Below are positions 1 through 7,195 of a DNA stretch of 25,703 nt, one piece after another; the first letter of the stretch is position 1; every line of letters starts with the position of its first letter. The notes beneath the pieces are model-generated. The model saw only the letters and a list, made by a program, of their open reading frames with translations. It did no database searches and was not told the origin of the DNA. The position numbers and the translations under genes are program-made. This DNA comes from an uncultured Bacteroidota bacterium (GTDB taxonomy: Bacteria; Bacteroidota; Bacteroidia; Chitinophagales; S012-47): NCBI GenBank assembly GCA_913062655.1, contig CAJXXO010000006.1, positions 1 to 25,703 of the forward strand. The letters are read 5' to 3'.

Positions 1-2228
1 AAACCGGACAAACACGGCTGGTGCAAATACGAGCGTTGGAAGGCTATTACCCCTTTTATGGCAGCTTTACCACCACTCCGGCCGATGCCGACACTACCTT
101 TCGGGAAGGCCCTTTTGCCTTGGTAGATGCCAGTGTCATGAACCAATACGACCTGCAAGCAGGCGACTCCTTGCAGATCGGGCAGATGACCTTTGCCATC
201 AAAGGGACACTCGAGTCTATGCCCGGCACTTCGGGTGTGGCGACTACCATTTCGCCCAAGGTGTACATCCCGCTGGAATGGTTGGACAGCACCGGTCTGA
301 TCCAGAAAGGCAGCCGCGTGTATTACCGCTACTACTTCCGGTTTGAAGAGAATACTGATGTAGAAGCCCTGGTAGAAGAGATGCAGGCCGATCTGGATGC
401 GGCCAGCTACGAGCAAACCACGGTACAAGCCAACCGCGACAACCAGGGGGAAGCTTTTAGCGACCTGGCCGGTTTTCTGAATCTGGTGGGCTTCATCGCC
501 CTGCTGCTGGGGGCCATTGGGGTAGCCGGGACAGTGCAGGTGTATTTGAATGAAAAGAAGAATATAGTCGCCACGCTGCGCTGCCTGGGTCTGCGCGGCA
601 AAGACGCCATGCTGATCTACTTTTTCCAGGTACTCGGCATGAGTGCGCTGGGTTCGTTGGTGGGTATTGGTCTGGGCACATTGATTCAACTGGGGCTGCC
701 TGCCATTTTGCAGGACTTTGTGCCGGTAGCGCTGTCGGTGGCGCCTTCGCCATTGGCGATGTTGCAAGGCTTTCTGACCGGGCTGGGTATGGCGGCCTTA
801 TTTGCCGGGTTGCCGCTGTTACGCATTCGCAAGATCGCGCCCTTACAAGCTATTCGGGTGGAGTACGAACAGCGATTACCGAATGATCCATTGCGCTATG
901 GCCTGATGGTACTGATCGTGGCCTTCATTTTTGGTTTTACCTGGTGGCAGATCGGTGATGTAGAAGCGGCCCTCTTCTTTTCCGGCATACTGGCCGGAGG
1001 CTTTCTGTTGCTAACCGCAGTGGGCGGGGGTACCATATGGGCGGTGCGAAAATTCTTTCCCAGCCGCTGGCCCTACGTATGGCGGCAAGGACTCGCCAAC
1101 CTTTACCGGCCGAATAATCAAACGCTCATCCTGGTCATTACCATTGGACTAGGCACAGCCCTGATCAGCATGCTCTTTTTCATACGCACGATGTTGTTGC
1201 AAGAGATCGAGCTGTCAGGCTCTGATGATCAGCCCAATGTGATCTTATTTGACATCCAACCCAGTCAGCGGGATCAAGTGGCGGACTTTACGACCAATGC
1301 CGGCTACCCGGTAATACAGCAAGTGCCTATTGTTACGCTTCGGCTGGAATCGATCAACGGGCGACCGAGGGAAGACTTTCTGGCGGATACCACCAGCGAG
1401 ATACCGCGCTTTGTCTTTAATCGTGAATATCGTGTTACTTACCGGGACTCACTGATCGACACCGAAAAGCTGACCGAAGGGCAGCTACAGGAAAAACCAG
1501 CGAGGGGACTACCCAAGATCACCATTGAAGAGGGCTATGCCGAAACGATGGAAGTTGGCATTGGCGATACCCTGACCTTCAACCTGCAGGGCATTCGGTT
1601 GGAAGTGGAAGTCGGTGGACTGCGCGAAGTGAACTGGCGTAAAGTGCAGACCAACTTCCTGATCGTATTTCCGGAAGGTCTGCTCGAGCGGGCACCGCAA
1701 TTTTATGTGCTCATCAGTCGCATTAATGACCAGCAGGCGGGCATTGCCTTCCAGCAGGAGTTGATCCAGGAATTCCCCAATGTATCGGTGATCGACCTCA
1801 AACAGATCCTGGCTACGGCAGAAGAAGTGTTGGGCAAAGTAGGCTTTGTGATACAGTTCATGGCACTCTTCAGCATCGGCACCGGTCTGTTGATCCTCAT
1901 CAGCAGTTTGAATTTGTCGAAATACCAACGCATTCGGGAAAGTGTATTGCTGCGCACCATTGGAGCTGTACGCAAGCAGATCCTGCAGATCAATGGTATG
2001 GAGTACTTTTTCCTGGGCCTGATCGCCTCTACCTCTGGTATTGTCATCGGCTTGATCGGGGCGTATGCGGTAGCGATATTTTCTTTTGAAACGCTATTCG
2101 TTCCGGCTATCGGACCGCCACTATTGATCATCGCTGCAATCACAGGTCTCACGGTCATTATCGGCCTGCTCAACACGCGGAGCATTGTCCGCGAAGCACC
2201 TTTGACGGTATTACGACAGGCGCAGTAG
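1..2228 (+). CDS. FtsX/MacB-type ABC transporter permease (YbbP-like, COG3127), 5' end cut by the window
   Basis: The reading frame is open to the left edge (first full codon at base 3), so the N-terminus lies outside; about 741 residues are visible. Seen: a soluble part, three membrane helices in the first FtsX-like block (about residues 155-280 of the visible part), two more helices near 297-350, a helix near 375-400, a second soluble domain of about 200 residues, and a last FtsX block of three helices (about 612-740) ending in APLTVLRQ. Two FtsX blocks plus central helices match the YbbP/COG3127 family, whose ATPase partner (YbbA-like) is normally encoded next door and would lie upstream here. 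Family role: inner-membrane subunit of an ABC system acting on envelope or lipoprotein-like substrates; the substrate here is unknown. The stop is a TAG, 48 bases before the MarR start. Confidence 0.88.
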   Translation, partial: TGQTRLVQIRALEGYYPFYGSFTTTPADADTTFREGPFALVDASVMNQYDLQAGDSLQIGQMTFAIKGTLESMPGTSGVATTISPKVYIPLEWLDSTGLIQKGSRVYYRYYFRFEENTDVEALVEEMQADLDAASYEQTTVQANRDNQGEAFSDLAGFLNLVGFIALLLGAIGVAGTVQVYLNEKKNIVATLRCLGLRGKDAMLIYFFQVLGMSALGSLVGIGLGTLIQLGLPAILQDFVPVALSVAPSPLAMLQGFLTGLGMAALFAGLPLLRIRKIAPLQAIRVEYEQRLPNDPLRYGLMVLIVAFIFGFTWWQIGDVEAALFFSGILAGGFLLLTAVGGGTIWAVRKFFPSRWPYVWRQGLANLYRPNNQTLILVITIGLGTALISMLFFIRTMLLQEIELSGSDDQPNVILFDIQPSQRDQVADFTTNAGYPVIQQVPIVTLRLESINGRPREDFLADTTSEIPRFVFNREYRVTYRDSLIDTEKLTEGQLQEKPARGLPKITIEEGYAETMEVGIGDTLTFNLQGIRLEVEVGGLREVNWRKVQTNFLIVFPEGLLERAPQFYVLISRINDQQAGIAFQQELIQEFPNVSVIDLKQILATAEEVLGKVGFVIQFMALFSIGTGLLILISSLNLSKYQRIRESVLLRTIGAVRKQILQINGMEYFFLGLIASTSGIVIGLIGAYAVAIFSFETLFVPAIGPPLLIIAAITGLTVIIGLLNTRSIVREAPLTVLRQAQ

Positions 2229-2276
2229 CATTCATTTCAGTTGGAAGCATTAATTTGGTGGAAAGATTTTCGGTCC

Positions 2277-2756
2277 ATGGATCCTACCGATATTCTCATC
2301 AGCATTCGCAAGATCGTTCGCTCCGTCAACCTGGAGAGTAAGCGCATAGACAAACAGATGGGCGTGAGCATTCCGCAATTGTTGTGCCTGGATTTTCTCA
2401 ATCGGCAGCCGCAGTACAAAGCCTCAGCCAAAGAAATCAAAGAGTTTCTGCAACTGAATGCCTCTACGGTTACCGGCATCATTCAGCGATTGGAACAAAA
2501 AGGGTTCATTGCCAAATTGCCCAAGGCGGAGGATAGGCGTGTAACCCTGATCACGTTGACCTCCAAAGGAGCAGATGTGCTGCAAAATCGACCTTCCCTC
2601 CTGCAGGATAAGCTGGCCGCCAAGCTCGATAGCCTCCCCGAATCAGAAGTGGAGGCGGTGGCCAAAGCCATTGAATTGATCACCAACCTGATGGAGGTGC
2701 ACGACTTGGATGCCTCGCCTGTATTGACCAGCGAGACCCAGTTGAACAAAGAATAG
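2277..2756 (+). CDS. MarR-family winged-helix transcriptional regulator
   Basis: 159 residues from the first ATG in frame. A TTG at 2241 could add 12 residues, but these do not look like MarR sequence. Seen: N-terminal helices for dimerisation, a winged helix (about residues 48-80, with STVTGIIQRLEQKGF as the recognition helix region) and a wing carrying the typical DRR triad (D86 R87 R88), then a C-terminal dimerisation helix. MarR proteins bind short palindromes as dimers and usually repress nearby genes until a small ligand binds. The next gene is the symporter at the head of a five-gene operon. The 70 bases between them hold a promoter with a perfect inverted repeat, which makes that operon the natural target (inference). 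Confidence 0.93.
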   Translation: MDPTDILISIRKIVRSVNLESKRIDKQMGVSIPQLLCLDFLNRQPQYKASAKEIKEFLQLNASTVTGIIQRLEQKGFIAKLPKAEDRRVTLITLTSKGADVLQNRPSLLQDKLAAKLDSLPESEVEAVAKAIELITNLMEVHDLDASPVLTSETQLNKE

Positions 2757-2786
2757 GACACAGGAAACTAAAAAAGGGGGGGCTCG

Positions 2787-2819
2787 TTGCTCATATAGTT
2801 TCTACACAAACTATCTTTG
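2787..2819 (+). promoter_or_regulatory. Bacteroidota-type promoter of the symporter-racemase operon
   Basis: TTG at 2787-2789, a 22-base spacer, then TATCTTTG at 2812-2819, an exact match to the TAnnTTTG -7 consensus of Bacteroidota. The known spacer range is about 17-23. The likely transcription start falls within a few bases of the ATG at 2826, so the transcript would be leaderless or nearly so. Confidence 0.72.
2795..2814. promoter_or_regulatory. Perfect inverted repeat, candidate MarR operator
   Basis: ATAGTTT (2795-2801), six bases, then AAACTAT (2808-2814): a perfect 7+7 dyad of 20 bp. It lies between the -33 and -7 elements and covers the first three bases of the -7 box. A protein bound here would block the polymerase. 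Size and position fit a MarR dimer site; the link to the adjacent marR gene is inference. Confidence 0.6.
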
Positions 2820-2825
2820 TCATTC

Positions 2826-4457
2826 ATGCACTGGATCGATATCGCCATTTTCATTTTGTACATGATCGCCATGTTGGGTGTCGGATTCTACTTTTACAAG
2901 AAGAATCAATCAACAGATGATTACTATGTAGGCGGTCGACAAATGAGTGCCGGGCACATTGGCTTGTCCGTGGTGGCCACTGATGTAGGTGGCGGCTTCT
3001 CGATCGGGCTAGGTGGTCTTGGCTTCATCATGGGACTGTCTGGTTCCTGGATGCTGTTTACCGGACTCATCGGAGCCTGGTTAGCGGCTGTGTTTTTGAT
3101 CCCGAAGGTGAAGGGCAATCCTGCCTTTGACAAGTTTCAGACGTTTCCAGAAATATTTGGTCACTACTATGGGCCCTATGTGGCGTTGGCGGCCGGACTC
3201 ATCTCAGCCATTGGCTATGCCGGCTTTACCAGCTCACAGATACTGGCCGGTGCAAAACTGGCCTCGGGTGTATTTATCGACCTGGACCTCGAGATGGCAC
3301 TACTGATCATGGGTACCATCGCGGTGGTTTACACGGTGATGGGGGGGCTCAAAGCCGTGATCTACACCGATACGGTGCAGTGGATCATACTCATGACCGG
3401 ACTCATCGGTGTGGGTATTCCTTTCGGCTATCATTACATCGGTGGCTGGTCAGCCATTGAGGCGTCCATTCGGCCCGGTTTTTTATCGCTCACCAATGTA
3501 AGTTGGCAACAGTTGGTCAACTGGGCCATCACCATCATCCCGATCTGGTTTGTCGGTATGACGTTGTACCAGCGAATCTATGCGGCCAAAGACCTCAAAA
3601 CCGCCAAGCGTGCCTGGTACCTAGCCGGTTTATTTGAGTACCCGATTATGGCTTTCATGGGTGTGATACTGGGGTTGTTTGCTCGTGTAGCGGCCGACCA
3701 GGGTGCCTTTACCGCCCTAGGTGCCGACAGCATTGTCGAGGCTGATCCGGAGCAGGGCTTACCCATGTTGCTGCGCGTAGCGCTACCCGTAGGCTATGGA
3801 TTGATGGGTATCATCTTGTCCTCCTACTTTTCGGCCATCCTGTCTACTGCCGATAGTTGCCTGATGGCATCTTCCGGCAATGTGGTTTCCGATATCATTT
3901 TATTCTTCCGCAAAAAGCCATTGACAGAAAAGCAAAACCTGCGGCTGTCGCAGGGAGTCACCTTTATCATTGGCGCGTTGGCCTTGTTTTTGGCTTCGGT
4001 GATGACCAATGTACTGGACCTGATGCTGAAGAGCTATGCCTTTATGGTGGCCGGTCTCCTCATCCCAATTGTGGGGGCCTTGTATTGGCGAAGAAGTTCT
4101 TCTACCGGAGCGTTGGCGGCTATGCTGGTAGGTGGTTTACTGACCATTACTTTGCAGGCCAACCAAGTCTCTATATCGAATCAGCTCTCCAAAGAAGAGG
4201 CCGTGATTACGGTAGAAAAGCTGGGGGAAAATTTTCCCTTACTGCGGCACCTGGAGGCCGAGGAGATGACCCGCAGACAATTAATCGATGCGGTGAATGA
4301 GGCCAAGTTGGTGGGCTTCGATACGTTGGGCTGGCATTTCGCTTTGCCCTTTCGGTTGAATCCATTATTGTTTGGCATATTGGCTGCGCTCGTTGTTTTT
4401 ATTGTACTTTCCTATACATTCCCCGATCGAAAACAAACCTATCAATCAACCCAATAA
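2826..4457 (+). CDS. SSS-family sodium:solute symporter
   Basis: 543 residues. The ATG at 2826 is preferred to an in-frame TTG at 2817, because the TTG lies inside the -7 box. Seen: about 13 hydrophobic helices, an N-terminal SSS opening (YVGGRQM near 35-40), the family signature around residues 173-190 (GGLKAVIYTDTVQWI), and the conserved STADS segment (340-344) near the sodium site. A hydrophilic stretch at about 446-508 separates the last two helices. SSS proteins use the sodium gradient to import sugars, amino acids, nucleobases or organic acids. The downstream deacylase and racemase genes suggest an amino acid or N-acyl amino acid, but sequence alone does not settle the substrate. First gene of a five-gene operon; the next gene begins 7 bases after its stop. 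Confidence 0.93.
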   Translation: MHWIDIAIFILYMIAMLGVGFYFYKKNQSTDDYYVGGRQMSAGHIGLSVVATDVGGGFSIGLGGLGFIMGLSGSWMLFTGLIGAWLAAVFLIPKVKGNPAFDKFQTFPEIFGHYYGPYVALAAGLISAIGYAGFTSSQILAGAKLASGVFIDLDLEMALLIMGTIAVVYTVMGGLKAVIYTDTVQWIILMTGLIGVGIPFGYHYIGGWSAIEASIRPGFLSLTNVSWQQLVNWAITIIPIWFVGMTLYQRIYAAKDLKTAKRAWYLAGLFEYPIMAFMGVILGLFARVAADQGAFTALGADSIVEADPEQGLPMLLRVALPVGYGLMGIILSSYFSAILSTADSCLMASSGNVVSDIILFFRKKPLTEKQNLRLSQGVTFIIGALALFLASVMTNVLDLMLKSYAFMVAGLLIPIVGALYWRRSSSTGALAAMLVGGLLTITLQANQVSISNQLSKEEAVITVEKLGENFPLLRHLEAEEMTRRQLIDAVNEAKLVGFDTLGWHFALPFRLNPLLFGILAALVVFIVLSYTFPDRKQTYQSTQ

Positions 4458-4464
4458 ACAGATT

Positions 4465-4908
4465 ATGGACATTTACATTTATGACCAACACACTGGCGAG
4501 GATAAAACGTACAGTAAAGATGCTATAGCTGACTTTCTACACGACCATCTCGATGAGTTTGGTGATAAGCGAGAAGATATCATGCGAGCGATCCATTATG
4601 CTTTTGCTGAAAAACCAGGGCAGGACGGGTACGTGGTCGTTGGTGTGGAAGAAGGCGAGATCGTTGGGGCGGTGATCATGAACGAAACCGGTATGAGCGG
4701 CTATATTCCAGAAAATATACTGGTCTACATTGCCGTAGATCGCAAGATGCGAGGCAAAGGTGCCGGCAAACAATTGATGAATGCCGCCATTGGAAAGGCA
4801 AAAGGCAACATTGCTTTGCACGTAGAACCAAATAATCCTGCTAAATTTCTGTATGAAAAACTGGGCTTTACCAATAAGTACCTGGAGATGCGACTCAATC
4901 GCAGTTAG
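4465..4908 (+). CDS. GNAT-family N-acetyltransferase
   Basis: 147 residues. The ATG at 4465 is used; longer in-frame starts would run back into the symporter gene. Seen: a beta strand (YVVVGVEEGEIVGAVIM), the acetyl-CoA motif A with RGKGAG at 96-101 after strand YIAVD, and the C-terminal motif B region EPNNPAKFLYEKLGF typical of the family. It would transfer an acetyl group from acetyl-CoA to an amine. Its position 7 bases after the symporter and 3 bases before an M20 deacylase suggests that acetylation and deacylation of the same class of compound are balanced here, possibly an amino acid (inference). The first 45 residues are acidic and helical and not diagnostic. Confidence 0.87.
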   Translation: MDIYIYDQHTGEDKTYSKDAIADFLHDHLDEFGDKREDIMRAIHYAFAEKPGQDGYVVVGVEEGEIVGAVIMNETGMSGYIPENILVYIAVDRKMRGKGAGKQLMNAAIGKAKGNIALHVEPNNPAKFLYEKLGFTNKYLEMRLNRS

Positions 4909-4911
4909 TGC

Positions 4912-6039
4912 ATGACCTTAAGCGAACTTCGACAAGATATACACGCCCACCCCGACTTATCGGGCGAAGAATCGGCTACACGACAACGGATTCGTCAGTT
5001 TCTGGCGCCTTCACAGCCTAGCGAAATGGTGGAGGTGGGCGGCACCGGCTTACTGGCGGTGTACGACAGTGGCCAACCGGGAAAAACGCTTCTGGTGCGT
5101 GCCGAATTGGACGGCCTGCCCATTCACGAACGTCACGATCTTCCCTACCGCTCTACCAAAGCCAACCACGGCCACATGTGTGGCCACGATGGGCATATGA
5201 CCATGGTAGCGGGCGTAGGTCAGGCGCTGCTGGAACAGCCGCCACAAAAGGGGCGTGTCATTTTACTCTTCCAACCGGCTGAAGAGACAGGCGAAGGGGC
5301 GCAGTGGGTATTGGACGATCCGGCCTTTGCCGATTACCAACCCGATTGTTGTGTGGCACTGCACAATGTACCCGGGTTTCCACTGGGCAGCGTGGTAGTC
5401 CGGGAGGGTATCTTTACCCCTTCAGTTGAAAGCGTGACCATTCAGCTCGATGGTAAAACGGCCCATGCCGCTGAGCCGGAGCTGGGTGTAAACCCTGCCT
5501 GGGCTATGCAAGAGATATTGCATTTGGCCAATGCGCTACGCAACCTGGACCCCAATGCAGACGATTATCGGCTGGTGACACCTGTAGAAATCGAGCTGGG
5601 CGAAAAAGCTTTCGGCACCTCAGCAGGCCATGGCTCCATTAGCTTTACCCTGCGTGCCTGGACAAAGGATCGGTTTGATCAATTGAAAGAACGATTTACC
5701 CGCAAAGTGACCGCCATCTGCGATGCGCATGGCATACGGCATACGTGGCAATGGGTGGAGCCGTTTTACACCACCCGAAATGATGCCGATACCGTACAAT
5801 TGATCCGCCAGGTAGCTGAACAACAGGGACGACAGATCATTGAAAAAGATATGCCCTTTCGTTGGGGTGAAGATTTCGGTCGGTTTACACAAGCCTATAC
5901 CGGGGCCATGTTTGGCTTGGGATCGGGCGAAGACCAACCGGCCTTGCACAATCCAGACTTCGATTTCCCGGATGCGTTATTACCCATTGGGGTATCGCTA
6001 TTTGCCGGTATTATTCAAGCGTATTGCAACGATAGCTGA
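4912..6039 (+). CDS. M20-family (M20D-like) amidohydrolase / N-acyl amino acid deacylase
   Basis: 375 residues, starting 3 bases after the GNAT stop. Seen: N-terminal LRQDIHAHPDLSGEE, the metal-site motif C90-G-H92-D-G-H95, the catalytic/ligand pair E124-E125 in FQPAEETGEGA, H151 in ALHNVPG, and a late ligand H346 in ALHNPDFDFPD. These match the dinuclear-metal M20D group (hippurate hydrolase, N-acetyl-amino acid and IAA-amino acid hydrolases). The usual RADMDALP strand reads RAELDGLP here, a conservative change. Likely reaction: release of a free amino acid from an N-acylated or similar amide. Its stop codon overlaps the start of the racemase gene by one base (TGATG), suggesting translational coupling. 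The exact substrate is unknown. Confidence 0.9.
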   Translation: MTLSELRQDIHAHPDLSGEESATRQRIRQFLAPSQPSEMVEVGGTGLLAVYDSGQPGKTLLVRAELDGLPIHERHDLPYRSTKANHGHMCGHDGHMTMVAGVGQALLEQPPQKGRVILLFQPAEETGEGAQWVLDDPAFADYQPDCCVALHNVPGFPLGSVVVREGIFTPSVESVTIQLDGKTAHAAEPELGVNPAWAMQEILHLANALRNLDPNADDYRLVTPVEIELGEKAFGTSAGHGSISFTLRAWTKDRFDQLKERFTRKVTAICDAHGIRHTWQWVEPFYTTRNDADTVQLIRQVAEQQGRQIIEKDMPFRWGEDFGRFTQAYTGAMFGLGSGEDQPALHNPDFDFPDALLPIGVSLFAGIIQAYCNDS

Positions 6040-7190
6040 TGAACCACTCCTCTCGAATAGAACTTAATCCGAAGGCACTGCGCAGAAATCTGCGTTTTAT
6101 CCGTAAGCAGCTACCGGAAGCCACCCGATACTGCTCCGTAGTGAAAGGGAATGCCTACGGGCACGGTATTGAGGAGTTTATTCCCATAGCAGAGCAGGCG
6201 GGGGTTGATTATTTTGCAGTCTACAATTCACACGAGGCCTATCGTGTTTTTCTGGCAGCCGACAATGAGCCCGACATTATGGTGATGGGCTACATCGACA
6301 ATGCCGACCTGGATTGGGCTATCGAACATGGAATTGAATTTTTCGTTTTTGAGCCTGATCGCCTAAGTGTAGCAGCAGAAAAGGCACGTCAAAGTGGAAA
6401 GAAAGCACGCATCCATTTGGAGATCGAAACGGGCATGAATCGAACGGGTTTTGATTTACCACAGTTGGAAGCAGTGGTACCCTTGCTATTGGAGTTCGAG
6501 AACAGTCTGGAAATAATGGGTATTTGCACCCACTTTGCCGGGGCAGAAAGCATCGGTAACTACGTACGCATCCAGCAACAAAAGGAAGTGTATGAACAGG
6601 CCTGTAATCTGCTGCAAGAAAATAATATCAAACCCCATTACCGGCATGTCAACTGCTCCGCTGGCATGATCCGATATCCGGAAATGAACCTGGACTTGGT
6701 GCGGGTTGGCATCTTACAATATGGCTTCTGGCCTAGTATGGAGACTTTTATTGAATATTCTCAGCCGTTGGAGAACAAGGACAATCCACTGAAGCGACTC
6801 ATCACGTGGAAGACGCAGGTAATGAGTACCAAAGAGGTGATGAAAGGCGAATATATTGGCTATGGCACCACCTATCTGGCCCAAAAACGCATGATGATCG
6901 CCATCGCCCCTGTCGGCTATGCACATGGGTACTCTCGCATTCTTAGCAACCAAGGTCGGGTACTCGTGCAGGGCAGGCGCTGCCCGGTGGTAGGTATTGT
7001 CAACATGAATGCTATTGCGATTGATATCACCAACTGCAAGAATGTGCAAAAGGGCGAAGAGGTGATGCTTATCGGTCGGCAGGGTACCCATACTTTGTCG
7101 GTGGCCTCATTTGGAGAATTGAGTAATCAGTTGAACTACGAACTCCTGACCCGCTTACCGATGGATATCCCACGGTACGTTATCAATTAA
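6039..7190 (+). CDS. alr: Alanine-racemase-family PLP enzyme
   Basis: 383 residues, the usual length for Alr. Seen: PLP lysine K36 in SVVKGNAYGHG, R135 in GMNRTGF, R222 in the DLVRVGILQYG strand (the arginine that contacts the PLP pyridine nitrogen in Alr), and the catalytic tyrosine expected at Y275 in YIGYGTTY. The C-terminal beta domain has VGYAHGYSR and CPVVGIVNMNAIAID, where typical alanine racemases have GYADG and a MDQ loop. These Asp-to-His (296) and Asp-to-Asn (324) changes lie in motifs near the active-site entrance, so the substrate may not be alanine. Its start overlaps the M20 stop by one base, and the next racemase gene starts 5 bases after its stop. Racemase family confidence is high; substrate confidence is low. 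Confidence 0.87.
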   Translation: MNHSSRIELNPKALRRNLRFIRKQLPEATRYCSVVKGNAYGHGIEEFIPIAEQAGVDYFAVYNSHEAYRVFLAADNEPDIMVMGYIDNADLDWAIEHGIEFFVFEPDRLSVAAEKARQSGKKARIHLEIETGMNRTGFDLPQLEAVVPLLLEFENSLEIMGICTHFAGAESIGNYVRIQQQKEVYEQACNLLQENNIKPHYRHVNCSAGMIRYPEMNLDLVRVGILQYGFWPSMETFIEYSQPLENKDNPLKRLITWKTQVMSTKEVMKGEYIGYGTTYLAQKRMMIAIAPVGYAHGYSRILSNQGRVLVQGRRCPVVGIVNMNAIAIDITNCKNVQKGEEVMLIGRQGTHTLSVASFGELSNQLNYELLTRLPMDIPRYVIN

Positions 7191-7195
7191 ATGAT

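Noticed and set aside
2241..2276. Longer MarR start at a TTG (2241)
   Set aside because: The extra 12 residues do not resemble MarR sequence, and the ATG at 2277 gives the usual family length.
3857..4300. 147-residue open frame on the plus strand inside the symporter gene
   Set aside because: It is a shifted-frame shadow of the symporter and shows no recognisable domain.
4372..4464. Longer GNAT start inside the symporter gene
   Set aside because: It would overlap the symporter's last helix by about 85 bases; the ATG at 4465 gives a complete GNAT protein.
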